Below, one piece after another: positions 44,896 through 53,486 of a stretch of DNA of 64,000 bases (its first letter is position 1; the number at the start of each line of letters is the position of its first letter). The notes under the pieces were generated by a model. It saw only the letters and a program-made list of their open reading frames with translations. It did not search any database and was not told the origin of the DNA. Source of the DNA: Thermoplasmata archaeon (GTDB lineage: Archaea; Thermoplasmatota; Thermoplasmata; Methanomassiliicoccales; Methanomethylophilaceae); NCBI GenBank assembly GCA_015063125.1, contig SUTB01000004.1:103487-167486 (forward strand), read 5' to 3'. The position numbers and the translations under genes were made by a program.

Positions 44896-44972
44896 TGGCG
44901 GGCCTGAAGGGATTCGAACCCTTGACAGCCTGATTAAAAGTCAGGTACTCTACCTAGCTGAGCTACAGGCCC
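44896..44972 (-). tRNA. tRNA-Lys (anticodon TTT)
   Basis: The minus strand forms a complete cloverleaf. The acceptor stem is GGGCCTG/CAGGCCC, the D arm has AGCTCAGCTAGGTAGAGT, the anticodon arm CCTGA-CTTTTAA-TCAGG gives anticodon TTT and the T arm is AAGGG-TTCGAAT-CCCTT. The 3' CCA is encoded. No intron. Confidence 0.95.
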
Positions 44973-45032
44973 TTATGGATAGCTTTCAAGCTTGTAATTC
45001 GGGTGCAATATATACTATTATAAAAAGGATTG

Positions 45033-45113
45033 CTCCCCTATAAGGCGCGTTTCTATTACTTATAGGGGAGGATGGCATAAAAACCATCGTTTTCAGTCCA
45101 TTTCCGTCTCCGA
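45033..45113 (-). repeat. Duplicated gene-end and double-hairpin element (remnant of an ABC exporter 3' end)
   Basis: This stretch matches 53430-53510. A 24-base block (45081-45104) is identical to 53475-53498 and includes codons for ETEMD and the stop of the ABC exporter gene at the second site. Beyond the stop both copies carry a small GATGG/CCATC hairpin (45071-45088) and a large stem (CTCCCCTATAAG 45033-45044 with CTTATAGGGGAG 45059-45070). The large stem differs in sequence between the two sites yet stays paired. Here no exporter gene remains, so this looks like the leftover end of a duplicated or relocated gene, now upstream of tRNA-Lys. Confidence 0.7.
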
Positions 45114-45249
45114 ACACTCTCCGATTGCCTAAAAAGTGGTAACAGTCGGTGATGCGGATTATCCTGATGACCGTTTTCCCGACCCGTCCGATGGCGATTG
45201 TGTCTGATCTATCCATCGGACGTGGGATGATCGAAAGGCCAATTGTGCT

Positions 45250-46032
45250 TCAGCTATTGTCTTTGGCTGCGCCCATCACCAGGACGTGAGGGCTGCCGTA
45301 GTTGTTGTCGACCACGATCTCTACACCGTACACCAATCTGATGTTGTCCGGCGTGATGACCTCCACCGGAGTGCCTGCGGCCAGGATATTTCCTTGGTAA
45401 AGGAGGATGACCTTATCGCAGTACTTCATGGCCAATTCCAGATCGTGCACTATGGCGCACGCACCCACGTTCTTCTCTTCGACGATGCCGCGGATCGTTT
45501 CCATGACCTCGATCTGATATCTGATGTCTAGATTGGAAGTTGGTTCGTCCAATAGGAATATCTGCGCTTCCTGTGCGATGGCCCTTGCCATCAGCACCCT
45601 CTGCGTCTGACCGCTGCTCAGCTCGTTGAAACGATGAAGAGCCAGATGATGAACGTCCATCTCCTCCATCGCCTTCCATACAGCATCCTCGTCCGTGGAA
45701 TTGGCCTTCCAGTTGCCGAAGGGTCTGCGCCCCATCATGACTATCTCGTACACGGTCGGGTAGCTCGTCTCCATAGAGCTGTTCTGCGGAACGTATCCCA
45801 TGTACTTCGCGACCTCGTGCTGCTTCAAGGACAGGACATCCACATCATCGAGCAGGATGGATCCCTGATGGGGAGTTAGCAACCGGTTTATGCATTTGAC
45901 GAAGGTTGTCTTTCCCGATCCGTTGGGCCCCAGGACACCTACCACCTCTCCCGCGGATATCTCCATGCTCACATCATTGAGGACCGGATTGGAATCGTAA
46001 GAGAACGCTACATTGCTAGCTATCAATCTCAT
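45250..46032 (-). CDS. ABC importer ATP-binding protein (second FecE/BtuD-type)
   Basis: A 260-residue ATPase. Walker A is LGPNGSGKTT, the Q-loop is YVPQNSSME, the signature LSSGQTQRV, Walker B IFLLDEPTSNLD and the switch histidine AIVHDLE. The ATG at 46032 has GGTG upstream and is preferred over a TTG three codons earlier. Last gene of the second importer operon (binding protein, permease, ATPase). Confidence 0.92.
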   Translation of the reverse strand: MRLIASNVAFSYDSNPVLNDVSMEISAGEVVGVLGPNGSGKTTFVKCINRLLTPHQGSILLDDVDVLSLKQHEVAKYMGYVPQNSSMETSYPTVYEIVMMGRRPFGNWKANSTDEDAVWKAMEEMDVHHLALHRFNELSSGQTQRVLMARAIAQEAQIFLLDEPTSNLDIRYQIEVMETIRGIVEEKNVGACAIVHDLELAMKYCDKVILLYQGNILAAGTPVEVITPDNIRLVYGVEIVVDNNYGSPHVLVMGAAKDNS

Positions 46033-46042
46033 TCTTAACACC

Positions 46043-47155
46043 TCAAGCCGACATCTCGGTCTTCCTGCGCATCAACAGGTAGACGAGCAAAGGCCCTCCT
46101 ATCAAAGCCGTTATCGCACCCACCGGGAGTATGACCGGCGCCATTATCGTCCTTCCTATAGTATCCGCTGCCAGCAGGATAATGGCCCCGAGGAAACCTG
46201 ACGCTGGAATCAGATATTTGAGGTCCCCTCCGATGAACAGTCTGCACAGATGGGGGGAGATGAGGCATACGAATCCTATCGCTCCAGTGAAGGATACGGC
46301 CACGGCCGTAGCTACGCACGATACGATCACCCCGATCATCCTGGACCTGCTCACGTTGACTCCCAGTGATTGGGCCGTATCGTCACCCATCTTCATGATG
46401 TTGAGATCCCTGGACAGGTACATGGCGATGACCGCGAAGATCAATGCCGCCACAGCGACATAGGGTATCATCCACAGGGATACGGTGTTGAGGCTTCCTA
46501 CGGACCAGAACACAATCTCCTTTGTGGTGTCGCTGGAGGTGAAGTATTGAAGGATGGTGTTGCACGCTCCGAATATTTGGGAGATTGCGACACCGCAGAG
46601 CACCATCGTCACAGGAGTGATCCCGCGCCTCTGTGCGGCAAGGAGGATGGTCCCTATAGGCACCAATGAGAATATGAAAGCGCTCAGGATGACGCCCATC
46701 GTACCGCTGTTTATCGATACTCCGTAGGCCATCGCCAACGCTGCACCGAAGCAGGCGCTGCTGGAGACCCCCAATGTATAGGGCGTGGCCAATGCGTTCC
46801 TGAGGATGCTCTGAATCATGCACCCCCCTATGGCCAGGATCATTCCTACGCACAATCCCATCAGAACTCTCGGTCCACGGATGTTCGTCACGATGTTTAC
46901 ATGGCTGTCGGTGAACCCCTCGAATGTTCCCGGGAACAGCTGGTTGATCAGGATCTCATAAGCTTCGAGGAAACCGATATTTGCGGAACCTACGGTGATC
47001 ATGAATCCTACGCACAGCACCGCGATAATCCCTAACGCCGCCGTGAACAGCAGACGATGGCGGAAAAGGGCCTCTATCCCGTTCCTGTAATGCGATGAGC
47101 CCGTAGCTTCCTTCTTCTCATTGATAGATTCCGAATTCATTGGATCCCGATCCAT
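46043..47155 (-). CDS. FecCD/BtuC-family ABC importer permease (second)
   Basis: A 370-residue polytopic permease. Key segments are NIRGPRVLMGLCVGMILAIGG, NALATPYTLGVSSSACFGAA and IGFVCLISPHLCRLFIGGD, the last containing the family's conserved 'G(L/F)xGLxxPHxxR' pattern. About ten hydrophobic helices follow a 35-residue polar start. It lies between the binding-protein and ATPase genes and is a paralogue of the permease at 7.1-8.2 kb. Confidence 0.92.
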   Translation of the reverse strand: MDRDPMNSESINEKKEATGSSHYRNGIEALFRHRLLFTAALGIIAVLCVGFMITVGSANIGFLEAYEILINQLFPGTFEGFTDSHVNIVTNIRGPRVLMGLCVGMILAIGGCMIQSILRNALATPYTLGVSSSACFGAALAMAYGVSINSGTMGVILSAFIFSLVPIGTILLAAQRRGITPVTMVLCGVAISQIFGACNTILQYFTSSDTTKEIVFWSVGSLNTVSLWMIPYVAVAALIFAVIAMYLSRDLNIMKMGDDTAQSLGVNVSRSRMIGVIVSCVATAVAVSFTGAIGFVCLISPHLCRLFIGGDLKYLIPASGFLGAIILLAADTIGRTIMAPVILPVGAITALIGGPLLVYLLMRRKTEMSA

Positions 47156-47210
47156 TGGTTATGTAAGAGGTTTATAAGTGGTTTAAAAGTAGTTTGGCGA
47201 TACTATGGAC

Positions 47211-48590
47211 TCAGTCATTGGTAGGTCTGCCGCCCCATGCGATCATCGCATCTTCGTGGGCTGCATAGTCATAATCGCTCACACCGAGCCATTTGACGAT
47301 GAACTCCTTCATGTATTTGTCCGGGTCGAAGTTGTTCTTCTTGGCGATTTCAGGATAGAAGGCCTGGAAGAGGTATGCGGCGGTCAGGATGCTTCCGTGG
47401 CTTCCGTTACGGTTCTCCTGGGGAAGCATGATGATGTTATCCTCATCGATATCGATCAGCGGACGGCCTGCGATGGTGGAGATCCAATCGTACATCCCTT
47501 CGGGATCCGTAGCAGTGTATCCTCCCTCGGGTGAGGTCAGATCCAGTCCGGTCCATGCATAGCGCTGGAAGTGGACGGTCGTGAAGTCGATATCGACGGT
47601 GTCCATCCACTCGAGTTCAGGTCTCTGAGAATAAGAGGTGTCTGAATCGTAATTGGGCAATCCGCGTGCTACGTTCTTACCGCCGGCAAGGGCCACGGCC
47701 TGACTGACGGCATCGTTCTTGGTGTATGCGACGACGCTCTTAACGTCCTCGCTGGAGTAGTATGTATTGGAGAGCTGACTGACCAAGACCTCGGGCCTAT
47801 CAGAATCCGGAATGTCCTTCACATAGGAATTTATCTCGTCCCTGATGTCCAACAGGAAATCGAGGTAGCCTTCTGCCCTTTCCTTCGCACCGAAGATGTA
47901 TCCGGCCTTCAGGATCCCCTGGGCATAAACGGATGATTCCATGTCGGCGATCCTCGGATAGTACAATCCAAGGTACACGACATCCACATTGGGCAGTTTC
48001 TCGGTCGGTGTTGCAATCTGAGTGGGTGCGAACACAAGGTAGAGATCGAGATTCAATTCGGAGAACCTCTCGTAATCTCCGGAGAAGTACTGGACATCAT
48101 TGGGGTTGTCTGGGAATAACAGGGGCTCGTAGTATTGGATCGGAGGCCCTCCTGCGACGATCTTGTCCCCGTATCCCATGATGGTCGCCAATTCGGCATT
48201 CTGGACCTGGAACGCATAGATCCTCTGGGGCTGGCATTTCACTTCCATCTCGGTTCCGACACCGTCTTTGATCCATACTGTCTTTGCTGTATTATTTGCG
48301 AGAGCCTTGATTTGGGTGACATCCGCCGCAGTTATCGATCCGTCATGATTCGCATCCGCGTACGGATTGTCCGTCTTGCTCCATGTCGTCTTACCGTCTA
48401 CTATCGATTGCACGAAATCCGCATCGGAAGAGCCGATCGTCCAATCGTTATCTGCATTACCGTAAACTTCCAGAGCACCGTCAAGCAGAATCCTGGGATC
48501 CTCCTTGTTCGAAGTGATGAAGTAAGCGGCCGCTGCAACGATGACGACAACGATCACCGCTATGATAGCGATCTGAGTTTTTTTGTCCAT
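47211..48590 (-). CDS. Dockerin-bearing ABC-importer substrate-binding protein (second)
   Basis: A 459-residue membrane-anchored binding protein. An N-terminal anchor (residues 6-24) is followed by a two-loop dockerin-like unit: GNADNDWTIGSSD (44-56) and ADANHDGSITAAD (78-90), each with a following helix. Residues about 105-459 form the periplasmic-type binding fold of the siderophore/cobalamin class, with QPQRIYAFQVQNAELATIMGYGDKI near the start. I chose the ATG at 48590, which has GAGGG upstream. The gene is first in the importer operon and divergent from a methyltransferase/ArsR fusion gene; the nitrogenase-like pair lies just beyond. Confidence 0.8.
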   Translation of the reverse strand: MDKKTQIAIIAVIVVVIVAAAAYFITSNKEDPRILLDGALEVYGNADNDWTIGSSDADFVQSIVDGKTTWSKTDNPYADANHDGSITAADVTQIKALANNTAKTVWIKDGVGTEMEVKCQPQRIYAFQVQNAELATIMGYGDKIVAGGPPIQYYEPLLFPDNPNDVQYFSGDYERFSELNLDLYLVFAPTQIATPTEKLPNVDVVYLGLYYPRIADMESSVYAQGILKAGYIFGAKERAEGYLDFLLDIRDEINSYVKDIPDSDRPEVLVSQLSNTYYSSEDVKSVVAYTKNDAVSQAVALAGGKNVARGLPNYDSDTSYSQRPELEWMDTVDIDFTTVHFQRYAWTGLDLTSPEGGYTATDPEGMYDWISTIAGRPLIDIDEDNIIMLPQENRNGSHGSILTAAYLFQAFYPEIAKKNNFDPDKYMKEFIVKWLGVSDYDYAAHEDAMIAWGGRPTND

Positions 48591-48688
48591 TGAAATCCCT
48601 CTAATTGGAAGATATGTCCAACTTGTATACACATTTTTTATTGTGAGATTTGAAACTTGCATCGGATAACGTTATTGCATCAAAAAAA

Positions 48689-48700
48689 TTTGATATATTG
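48689..48700 (+). promoter_or_regulatory. TATA box of the methyltransferase-ArsR fusion gene
   Basis: TTTGATATATTG lies 19-30 bases before the ATG at 48719, so a leaderless transcript is expected. The region is shared with the divergent binding-protein gene and is the likely place where the product's own DNA-binding domain acts. Confidence 0.6.
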
Positions 48701-48718
48701 ATAGTGATTTATAACCAC

Positions 48719-49780
48719 ATGGTCCAAGAACTGCGCCAATTTTGGGAAGAAAACGCTGAAACCTTGGGAAAAATGACCCGTGAGAACCTATATGGCGATT
48801 TTAACCTCGAACACATACTCCGCTCTCTCCCGATACCTAGCCGCCAGCTGAAGATCCTAGATCTGGGCACCGGAGCGGGTAAAATTGCCGTTCAGGCATC
48901 ATTGCTCGGACATACTGCGGTCGGTGTGGATTTCAGTAAGGAGATGATCAAACAGGCACGCCTTACAGCGATGCATTTCCACACACGTATCATGCTGGTC
49001 GAAGATGATGCCGAAACCCTCCATTTCCCGACCGGTCTTTTCGATGTGGTGATCGCTAAGGATCTCCTGTTCTGTGTGGACGATGCGAGCGCGGCCATAA
49101 ACCGTTGGAAGGACATATTGAATCCAGGCGGTTTCCTGATAATAGCGGACGGGAACTACGCATTCCATTACAAGAATGAATGGTATATGAACAGACATGA
49201 ACAGATCCTCCGCAGATACGGTGAGGATGACATGCAGATGATGCTGGGGCCGGACATCGACGGGGAAAGATTGGGCCTAATAGTGAAAGATTATTACTCC
49301 AATGGTGTGAGACGCCCCAACTGGGAACTATGGTTCCTCCCTGGCATCGGATTCGAGGATTTCACGATCAAGTACAGGGATGTTGCGGACACTAGCATTC
49401 TGGTGAGAGGAAAACTGATCGTCATCCCCTGCCGTTATGTAGTAACTGCATGCAAAAAAGCCCCCGATCAGGACCGTAGCAGACCGGAAACCTCGGAACA
49501 TCCCGTCTATGATGTCGATGACAAGGTATTCAGTGCCTTGGGCAACAAAATAAGATTGCATATCATCAGAATACTGGAGATAGGAGACATGAACGTGATG
49601 GAGATCTCCGAGCAGCTGGGCATCCCTCAGAACGATGTCTCCTATCATCTGAGGATATTGCGCGAAGCGGACATCATCGTTTCGAGGAACGAAGGGAAGA
49701 ACAAGGTCTACAGACTGCAGAACCCGAAGCACATCTATTCTCTGCTGAATACATTGTACCTGATGAGGAACGGATTATGA
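48719..49780 (+). CDS. Class I SAM methyltransferase fused to an ArsR-type DNA-binding domain
   Basis: A 353-residue fusion. Residues about 25-250 are a Rossmann methyltransferase: motif I is ILDLGTGAGKIAVQA (46-60), then GVDFSKEMIKQAR and VVIAKDLLFCVDD. Residues about 270-353 form an ArsR-like winged helix with FSALGNKIRLHIIRIL, ISEQLGIPQNDVSYHLRIL and a GKNKVYRL wing. The layout suggests that binding of its substrate or product controls DNA binding. It is convergent with the nitrogenase-like genes and divergent from the importer operon. The ATG at 48719 is chosen because of TATA spacing; the frame is open 23 codons further upstream. Target of methylation is unknown. Confidence 0.8.
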   Translation: MVQELRQFWEENAETLGKMTRENLYGDFNLEHILRSLPIPSRQLKILDLGTGAGKIAVQASLLGHTAVGVDFSKEMIKQARLTAMHFHTRIMLVEDDAETLHFPTGLFDVVIAKDLLFCVDDASAAINRWKDILNPGGFLIIADGNYAFHYKNEWYMNRHEQILRRYGEDDMQMMLGPDIDGERLGLIVKDYYSNGVRRPNWELWFLPGIGFEDFTIKYRDVADTSILVRGKLIVIPCRYVVTACKKAPDQDRSRPETSEHPVYDVDDKVFSALGNKIRLHIIRILEIGDMNVMEISEQLGIPQNDVSYHLRILREADIIVSRNEGKNKVYRLQNPKHIYSLLNTLYLMRNGL

Positions 49781-49872
49781 TGTCACGTCTGACGATTCCC
49801 ATATTAGATAGATCACGCGCACGTGTTCTTCCGCCGAACTGCATCTTCCTGCCGATCGTCGGTATCGCAAAA

Positions 49873-51174
49873 TCATTCTTCATATCCCGGGCGATAATTG
49901 ATGTCGGTAGGCTGACCGCACCTGAATCTCATCATGTTGTTGAATACCTCATCGAGGATGTATCTGCAACCTATGGTGCCTACCAATGTGCGGCCCATAA
50001 GGTCTATGGCTGAGCTTCTGGGCATCATGATCCCCACATGGGCCGTTATGCTGGGCTTCATCCTGCCTTCCAAGGCATCCATGCCGTCCGAGAAGACCAC
50101 ATCCACGTTTCCATCGGTCACCGATTCCATTCCGTTAAGACCGAGCACTTCCAGATATTCTTTGATCTCTCCGGAGTACTCTCCGTCGACCGTCGATACG
50201 CTCCTAGGGATCATCCCGAAGGATCCGGTCATCCATTTCAGCAATGGATACACCACGGATGACTCGCCTTTAAGGGCCACGCCTTTGGCATGCAGGGATG
50301 CCGGCAACTTGTCGTAATTCATCAATATCTGGTGCACGGATATCGCCTCGCGGTCTATGAAATCCATCGCCGGACCCGGATCTGCATCCATCCTCTCTGC
50401 GACTTCCGTCACGAAAGCCCTTGTCGCATCATAACCTATCGGTGCACCTTCGGTTAGTCTGATGTGATCGGTGCCGAACCTTTCCCTGAGCATCCTTGCG
50501 GTTTGGATCGAATACTCGGGATGTATCATGATGTTGAGTCCGGATCTTCCTATGGCCTTCAAAGACTCCTTATCCGGAATGCAACCGGGCATGCAATTGA
50601 CCTTCAGATCCATGAGCTCCAGAAGATGGCATAGATGATCGGCTCCGGTCTCCCATCCTTGATCCATTATCCCGTAGCCGAGTATGTTGACGAAACCGTC
50701 TTCTCCGTCGGAATCCGCATCCATCGATCCCAACAATGTGCTCATGGTGGAATCGTATCCTTCGGCCATCGTCATGGCAGAGAGATCGTCCTCTATGATT
50801 ATCGGATCATAGCTCTCCGTTCCGGTCAGACCCGAGTAGTCGGTGCATATCAGGGAAGCCCCCAGTGTGTCCAGCAAAGTGACCCTCCTGCCGGTTATGG
50901 ATGATGCCGATTCGATGCCCTTCAAGACCTTGACTGCAGAACCGTGGATGATGTCGTCACCGTTCAGGTAGGTGCATGGAAGGCGGGATTGCCTGCTGAA
51001 ATACTTGGAACGGCAGCAACCTGAATTCTCCGGATAGTATCTGGGGATGAGGTCGTGAAGCATTATCTGCGACCTGGAACGGCAACCTCCTGCACCGTTG
51101 ATCATGGTATCCGTCAATCCGAGTGATTCCGATGCCATTATGGCACCCAACATACCGTCGGCATTGTTCATCAT
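49873..51174 (-). CDS. Nitrogenase component-1-like protein (NifK/NifE/BchB superfamily)
   Basis: A 433-residue member of the nitrogenase/protochlorophyllide-reductase component-1 superfamily. Three Rossmann-like parts are suggested by VKVLKGIESASSITGRRVTLLD-type segments, IMIHPEYSIQTARML and the late VVFSDGMDALEG...HVGIMMPRSSAIDLMGRT...GCRYILDEVF pattern. A cysteine at residue 31 (GAGGCRSRSQ) matches the central cluster ligand, but the first ligand position reads NNADGML without cysteine. The ATG at 51174 overlaps the stop of the preceding gene (ATGA) and has GAGAGG upstream. It is co-translated with the NifH::NifD-like fusion; together they would form the electron-delivery and catalytic parts of a reductase. 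Not a canonical nitrogenase or the single-subunit CfbD. Confidence 0.75.
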   Translation of the reverse strand: MMNNADGMLGAIMASESLGLTDTMINGAGGCRSRSQIMLHDLIPRYYPENSGCCRSKYFSRQSRLPCTYLNGDDIIHGSAVKVLKGIESASSITGRRVTLLDTLGASLICTDYSGLTGTESYDPIIIEDDLSAMTMAEGYDSTMSTLLGSMDADSDGEDGFVNILGYGIMDQGWETGADHLCHLLELMDLKVNCMPGCIPDKESLKAIGRSGLNIMIHPEYSIQTARMLRERFGTDHIRLTEGAPIGYDATRAFVTEVAERMDADPGPAMDFIDREAISVHQILMNYDKLPASLHAKGVALKGESSVVYPLLKWMTGSFGMIPRSVSTVDGEYSGEIKEYLEVLGLNGMESVTDGNVDVVFSDGMDALEGRMKPSITAHVGIMMPRSSAIDLMGRTLVGTIGCRYILDEVFNNMMRFRCGQPTDINYRPGYEE

Positions 51175-53264
51175 AGTCCTCTCTCCCATGTAGCATCCTG
51201 GATATGCATGCAGTCCCTCAAGGTACGGCACCACTCCTCGACGCCCTTCAATCCGTATAGACGGGAAGACAACGGTGCCCATCTGTATCCCTTGCGGGAT
51301 ACGCGGCCATGATCGTTGGTGATCACAAGATCGATGCGCTCCCTGGATACCAATTCTGCAAGGTCGCACAGAGTGGCCTTCTTCATCACGGGGATCTCTC
51401 CATAGTCCGGTTCATTCAGGTTATGATCGATTATGTCCGTTTCCACGAACATTATCGATACGACCTCGACCCCCAACGACCTCAGTGTCTCCACCTGCCA
51501 AGCAAGATCCCTGACCATCAGGCAGTATATGACCACCCTCTTTCCCTGAAGATCCTTTCCGAACCTCTCCAGCATCCTCTCGTGACTCTTCTTCAACGAG
51601 GATTCGGCAGCCGGAAGACGTTCGTTCAGATCGGGATAGTGCTGGGCAAGGGATCTGACCCAATGAAGGCAATCGTCCAGCCCCATCGGGATGTCCAGGG
51701 CAAGGGCCTTCTTCCTGCCCGTGACCTCATGGATCCTTTCGGATATCCTGTCATTGAACTGCGAGCATCCGACCTGTATATCGTATTCGGCTCTGCAGAA
51801 ATCCTCTATCTCCGACATGGTGCTGAAATCGAGGAAGTTGAATCTGATCCTCAGACCTATCGTGGACAGGATGTCCTGCAATGATTGCATGATCTCATCC
51901 TTCCCTGTTCCGTAGAACCATCTCGCTACCAGATTTACTGTATCCGGTTCGACCTCTCTTGGGGACATCCTGCCTATCAGTGCATCGAACAATCCGAATG
52001 ATCCCCCGAACTTGCTCCCGAGGAATGCTGAATCCGGCTGAACGGATATCACATCGACAGCATGTCTCTTCGACATCCTCTCGGCCAATGCGGACAGGTC
52101 GGATCCGATGATCTCGGTCGTGCATGTCGAGACCAGGAACATATGTTCATAGCCATCCTGCTTAGCACGGATTATGGCGGATTCCGCACAGGAATCCGGG
52201 TCCTTGAAGACCTGCTCCGAATCAAGGCCCGTACTGTAAACGCCCGGTTCCGGAGGATGCTCGGACCTCTCTGTGGAACCGTAGAGTACGCGACGTCTGA
52301 ATGCGTATTCCATCAGGAATGCGCAATTCCTCGGCCCGTGGAGTATCACCGCCGCATCCCTGATCCTCATCGCTCCGTCCACTGCACCGTGTGAGGTGCA
52401 GGCGGGCATGACGTAATTCCCCACATACGACAGGTTCCTCTCCGAATCGAAACCGTCGAAACTGCACTCTTTCGTCTTTTTGGTGATAGGTGCGTCACGG
52501 ATCGCCCTGCCGGCTGCCAGATCCGTCATGGCCTCGTCTGATAACGGTCTTGGATCGTACCTTGCCTTGGAATTCCTGATGCGGTCGGCAAGCCCCGTCA
52601 GTATCCTGGATTCATCCGAATCCGGGAAGATTGAACATAACGTCCCTCCTTTCAGTTCGGCTTCGGCGAAAAGAGGTGAGAACGGCACCTCGCAGATTAC
52701 AGGGATGCCTGTGGCCTCGGAGAATTCCTGGACCATACGCCTCTCGTCATCACCGCCCCTGCTGTTGAACACCAGCCCCATTACGGATTCCTCGGGGTTG
52801 ATGTTGGTCAATCCTCTGAGGATGTTGTTCGAAGCGAATAAGGACATGAACTCACCGGAAGTGACGATTATGATCGCGTCCGAATTCAATCTCCTCGCCG
52901 GTATTGAGAATCCTCCGCAGACGACATCTCCGAGCACATCGCATATGCGATAATCCGCATCTATGTCCGACAGCCTGGAGAACAGGAGCTCAAGACCTTT
53001 TCCGGCACAGCCTTTGCCGGGGTCGGCCCCTCCGCATTCGACACAGGATATGCCGTTCACACCTTCATGGACAGGATTCTCGTTGATATCGGAAAAGAAT
53101 GTCCTGATGTTGACCCCGTTCGTGAGGAGTCTGGTGGAATCGTGTTTGGGATCGCAGCCGATATGCAGGACCTTGCTGCCATCCATGGACAGCAGGTATG
53201 AAAGATTCGCGGAAATGGTTGATTTCCCTATACCTCCCTTTCCATAGAAAGCTATCCTGAACAT
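51171..53264 (-). CDS. Natural fusion of a NifH-like Fe protein with a nitrogenase component-1-like subunit
   Basis: A 697-residue protein. Residues 1-232 are a complete Fe-protein: P-loop GKGGIGKST (8-16), CECGGADPGKGCAGKG with the cluster cysteine Cys86, and DVLGDVVCGGF with the second cluster cysteine Cys116. After a linker, residues about 275-697 are a NifD-like subunit with all three ligand positions occupied: Cys289 (VMPACTSHGA), Cys314 (HGPRNCAF) and Cys381 (VSTCTTEIIGSD). In known systems these parts are separate proteins. The gene is read before the component-1-like gene and overlaps it. A TATA-like element lies about 25 bases before the ATG. Substrate unknown; the neighbouring importer and methyltransferase suggest a metal-containing cofactor or chelate. 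Confidence 0.8.
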   Translation of the reverse strand: MFRIAFYGKGGIGKSTISANLSYLLSMDGSKVLHIGCDPKHDSTRLLTNGVNIRTFFSDINENPVHEGVNGISCVECGGADPGKGCAGKGLELLFSRLSDIDADYRICDVLGDVVCGGFSIPARRLNSDAIIIVTSGEFMSLFASNNILRGLTNINPEESVMGLVFNSRGGDDERRMVQEFSEATGIPVICEVPFSPLFAEAELKGGTLCSIFPDSDESRILTGLADRIRNSKARYDPRPLSDEAMTDLAAGRAIRDAPITKKTKECSFDGFDSERNLSYVGNYVMPACTSHGAVDGAMRIRDAAVILHGPRNCAFLMEYAFRRRVLYGSTERSEHPPEPGVYSTGLDSEQVFKDPDSCAESAIIRAKQDGYEHMFLVSTCTTEIIGSDLSALAERMSKRHAVDVISVQPDSAFLGSKFGGSFGLFDALIGRMSPREVEPDTVNLVARWFYGTGKDEIMQSLQDILSTIGLRIRFNFLDFSTMSEIEDFCRAEYDIQVGCSQFNDRISERIHEVTGRKKALALDIPMGLDDCLHWVRSLAQHYPDLNERLPAAESSLKKSHERMLERFGKDLQGKRVVIYCLMVRDLAWQVETLRSLGVEVVSIMFVETDIIDHNLNEPDYGEIPVMKKATLCDLAELVSRERIDLVITNDHGRVSRKGYRWAPLSSRLYGLKGVEEWCRTLRDCMHIQDATWERGL

Positions 53265-53282
53265 GGTTCAAAGTAGGATATT

Positions 53283-53293
53283 GGATATATAAT
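53283..53293 (-). promoter_or_regulatory. TATA box of the NifH::NifD-like gene
   Basis: On the minus strand ATTATATATCC lies 19-29 bases before the start codon at 53264, implying an mRNA with almost no leader. Confidence 0.6.
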
Positions 53294-53429
53294 CCCATTC
53301 GCTGATCGGCACGGTTGATTCAATCTTTTTTGATATGATGTGCTTCTAGTGAAATCTGGAGCATGATACGTATTCAAAATATCGGATTCGTCATCTAATC
53401 GATGTCTGATTGCAATACTCGGGAAGAAA

Positions 53430-53482
53430 CTCCCCTGTGGAATGCATTCTGTTCCATAGGGGAGGATGGTGTTTAAACCATC
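53430..53482 (-). terminator. Double-hairpin terminator of the ABC exporter operon
   Basis: Immediately beyond the exporter stop codon lie a small hairpin (GATGG 53465-53469 with CCATC 53478-53482) and a 13-bp stem (CTCCCCTGTGGAA 53430-53442 with TTCCATAGGGGAG 53452-53464, one G-T pair). The same two-hairpin arrangement recurs at 45033-45088 with compensating stem changes. Confidence 0.65.
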
Positions 53483-53486
53483 GTTT

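Noticed and set aside
51190..51369. N-terminal extension of the component-1-like protein
   Set aside because: These codons overlap the end of the NifH::NifD-like gene in another frame. The ATG at 51174 has a ribosome-binding site and an ATGA overlap.
49873..53264. CfbC/CfbD (F430 biosynthesis) or a true nitrogenase
   Set aside because: There are two different component-1-like subunits and a fused Fe protein, while CfbD is a single subunit; no nif maturation genes are present. Kept as an uncharacterised nitrogenase-like system.
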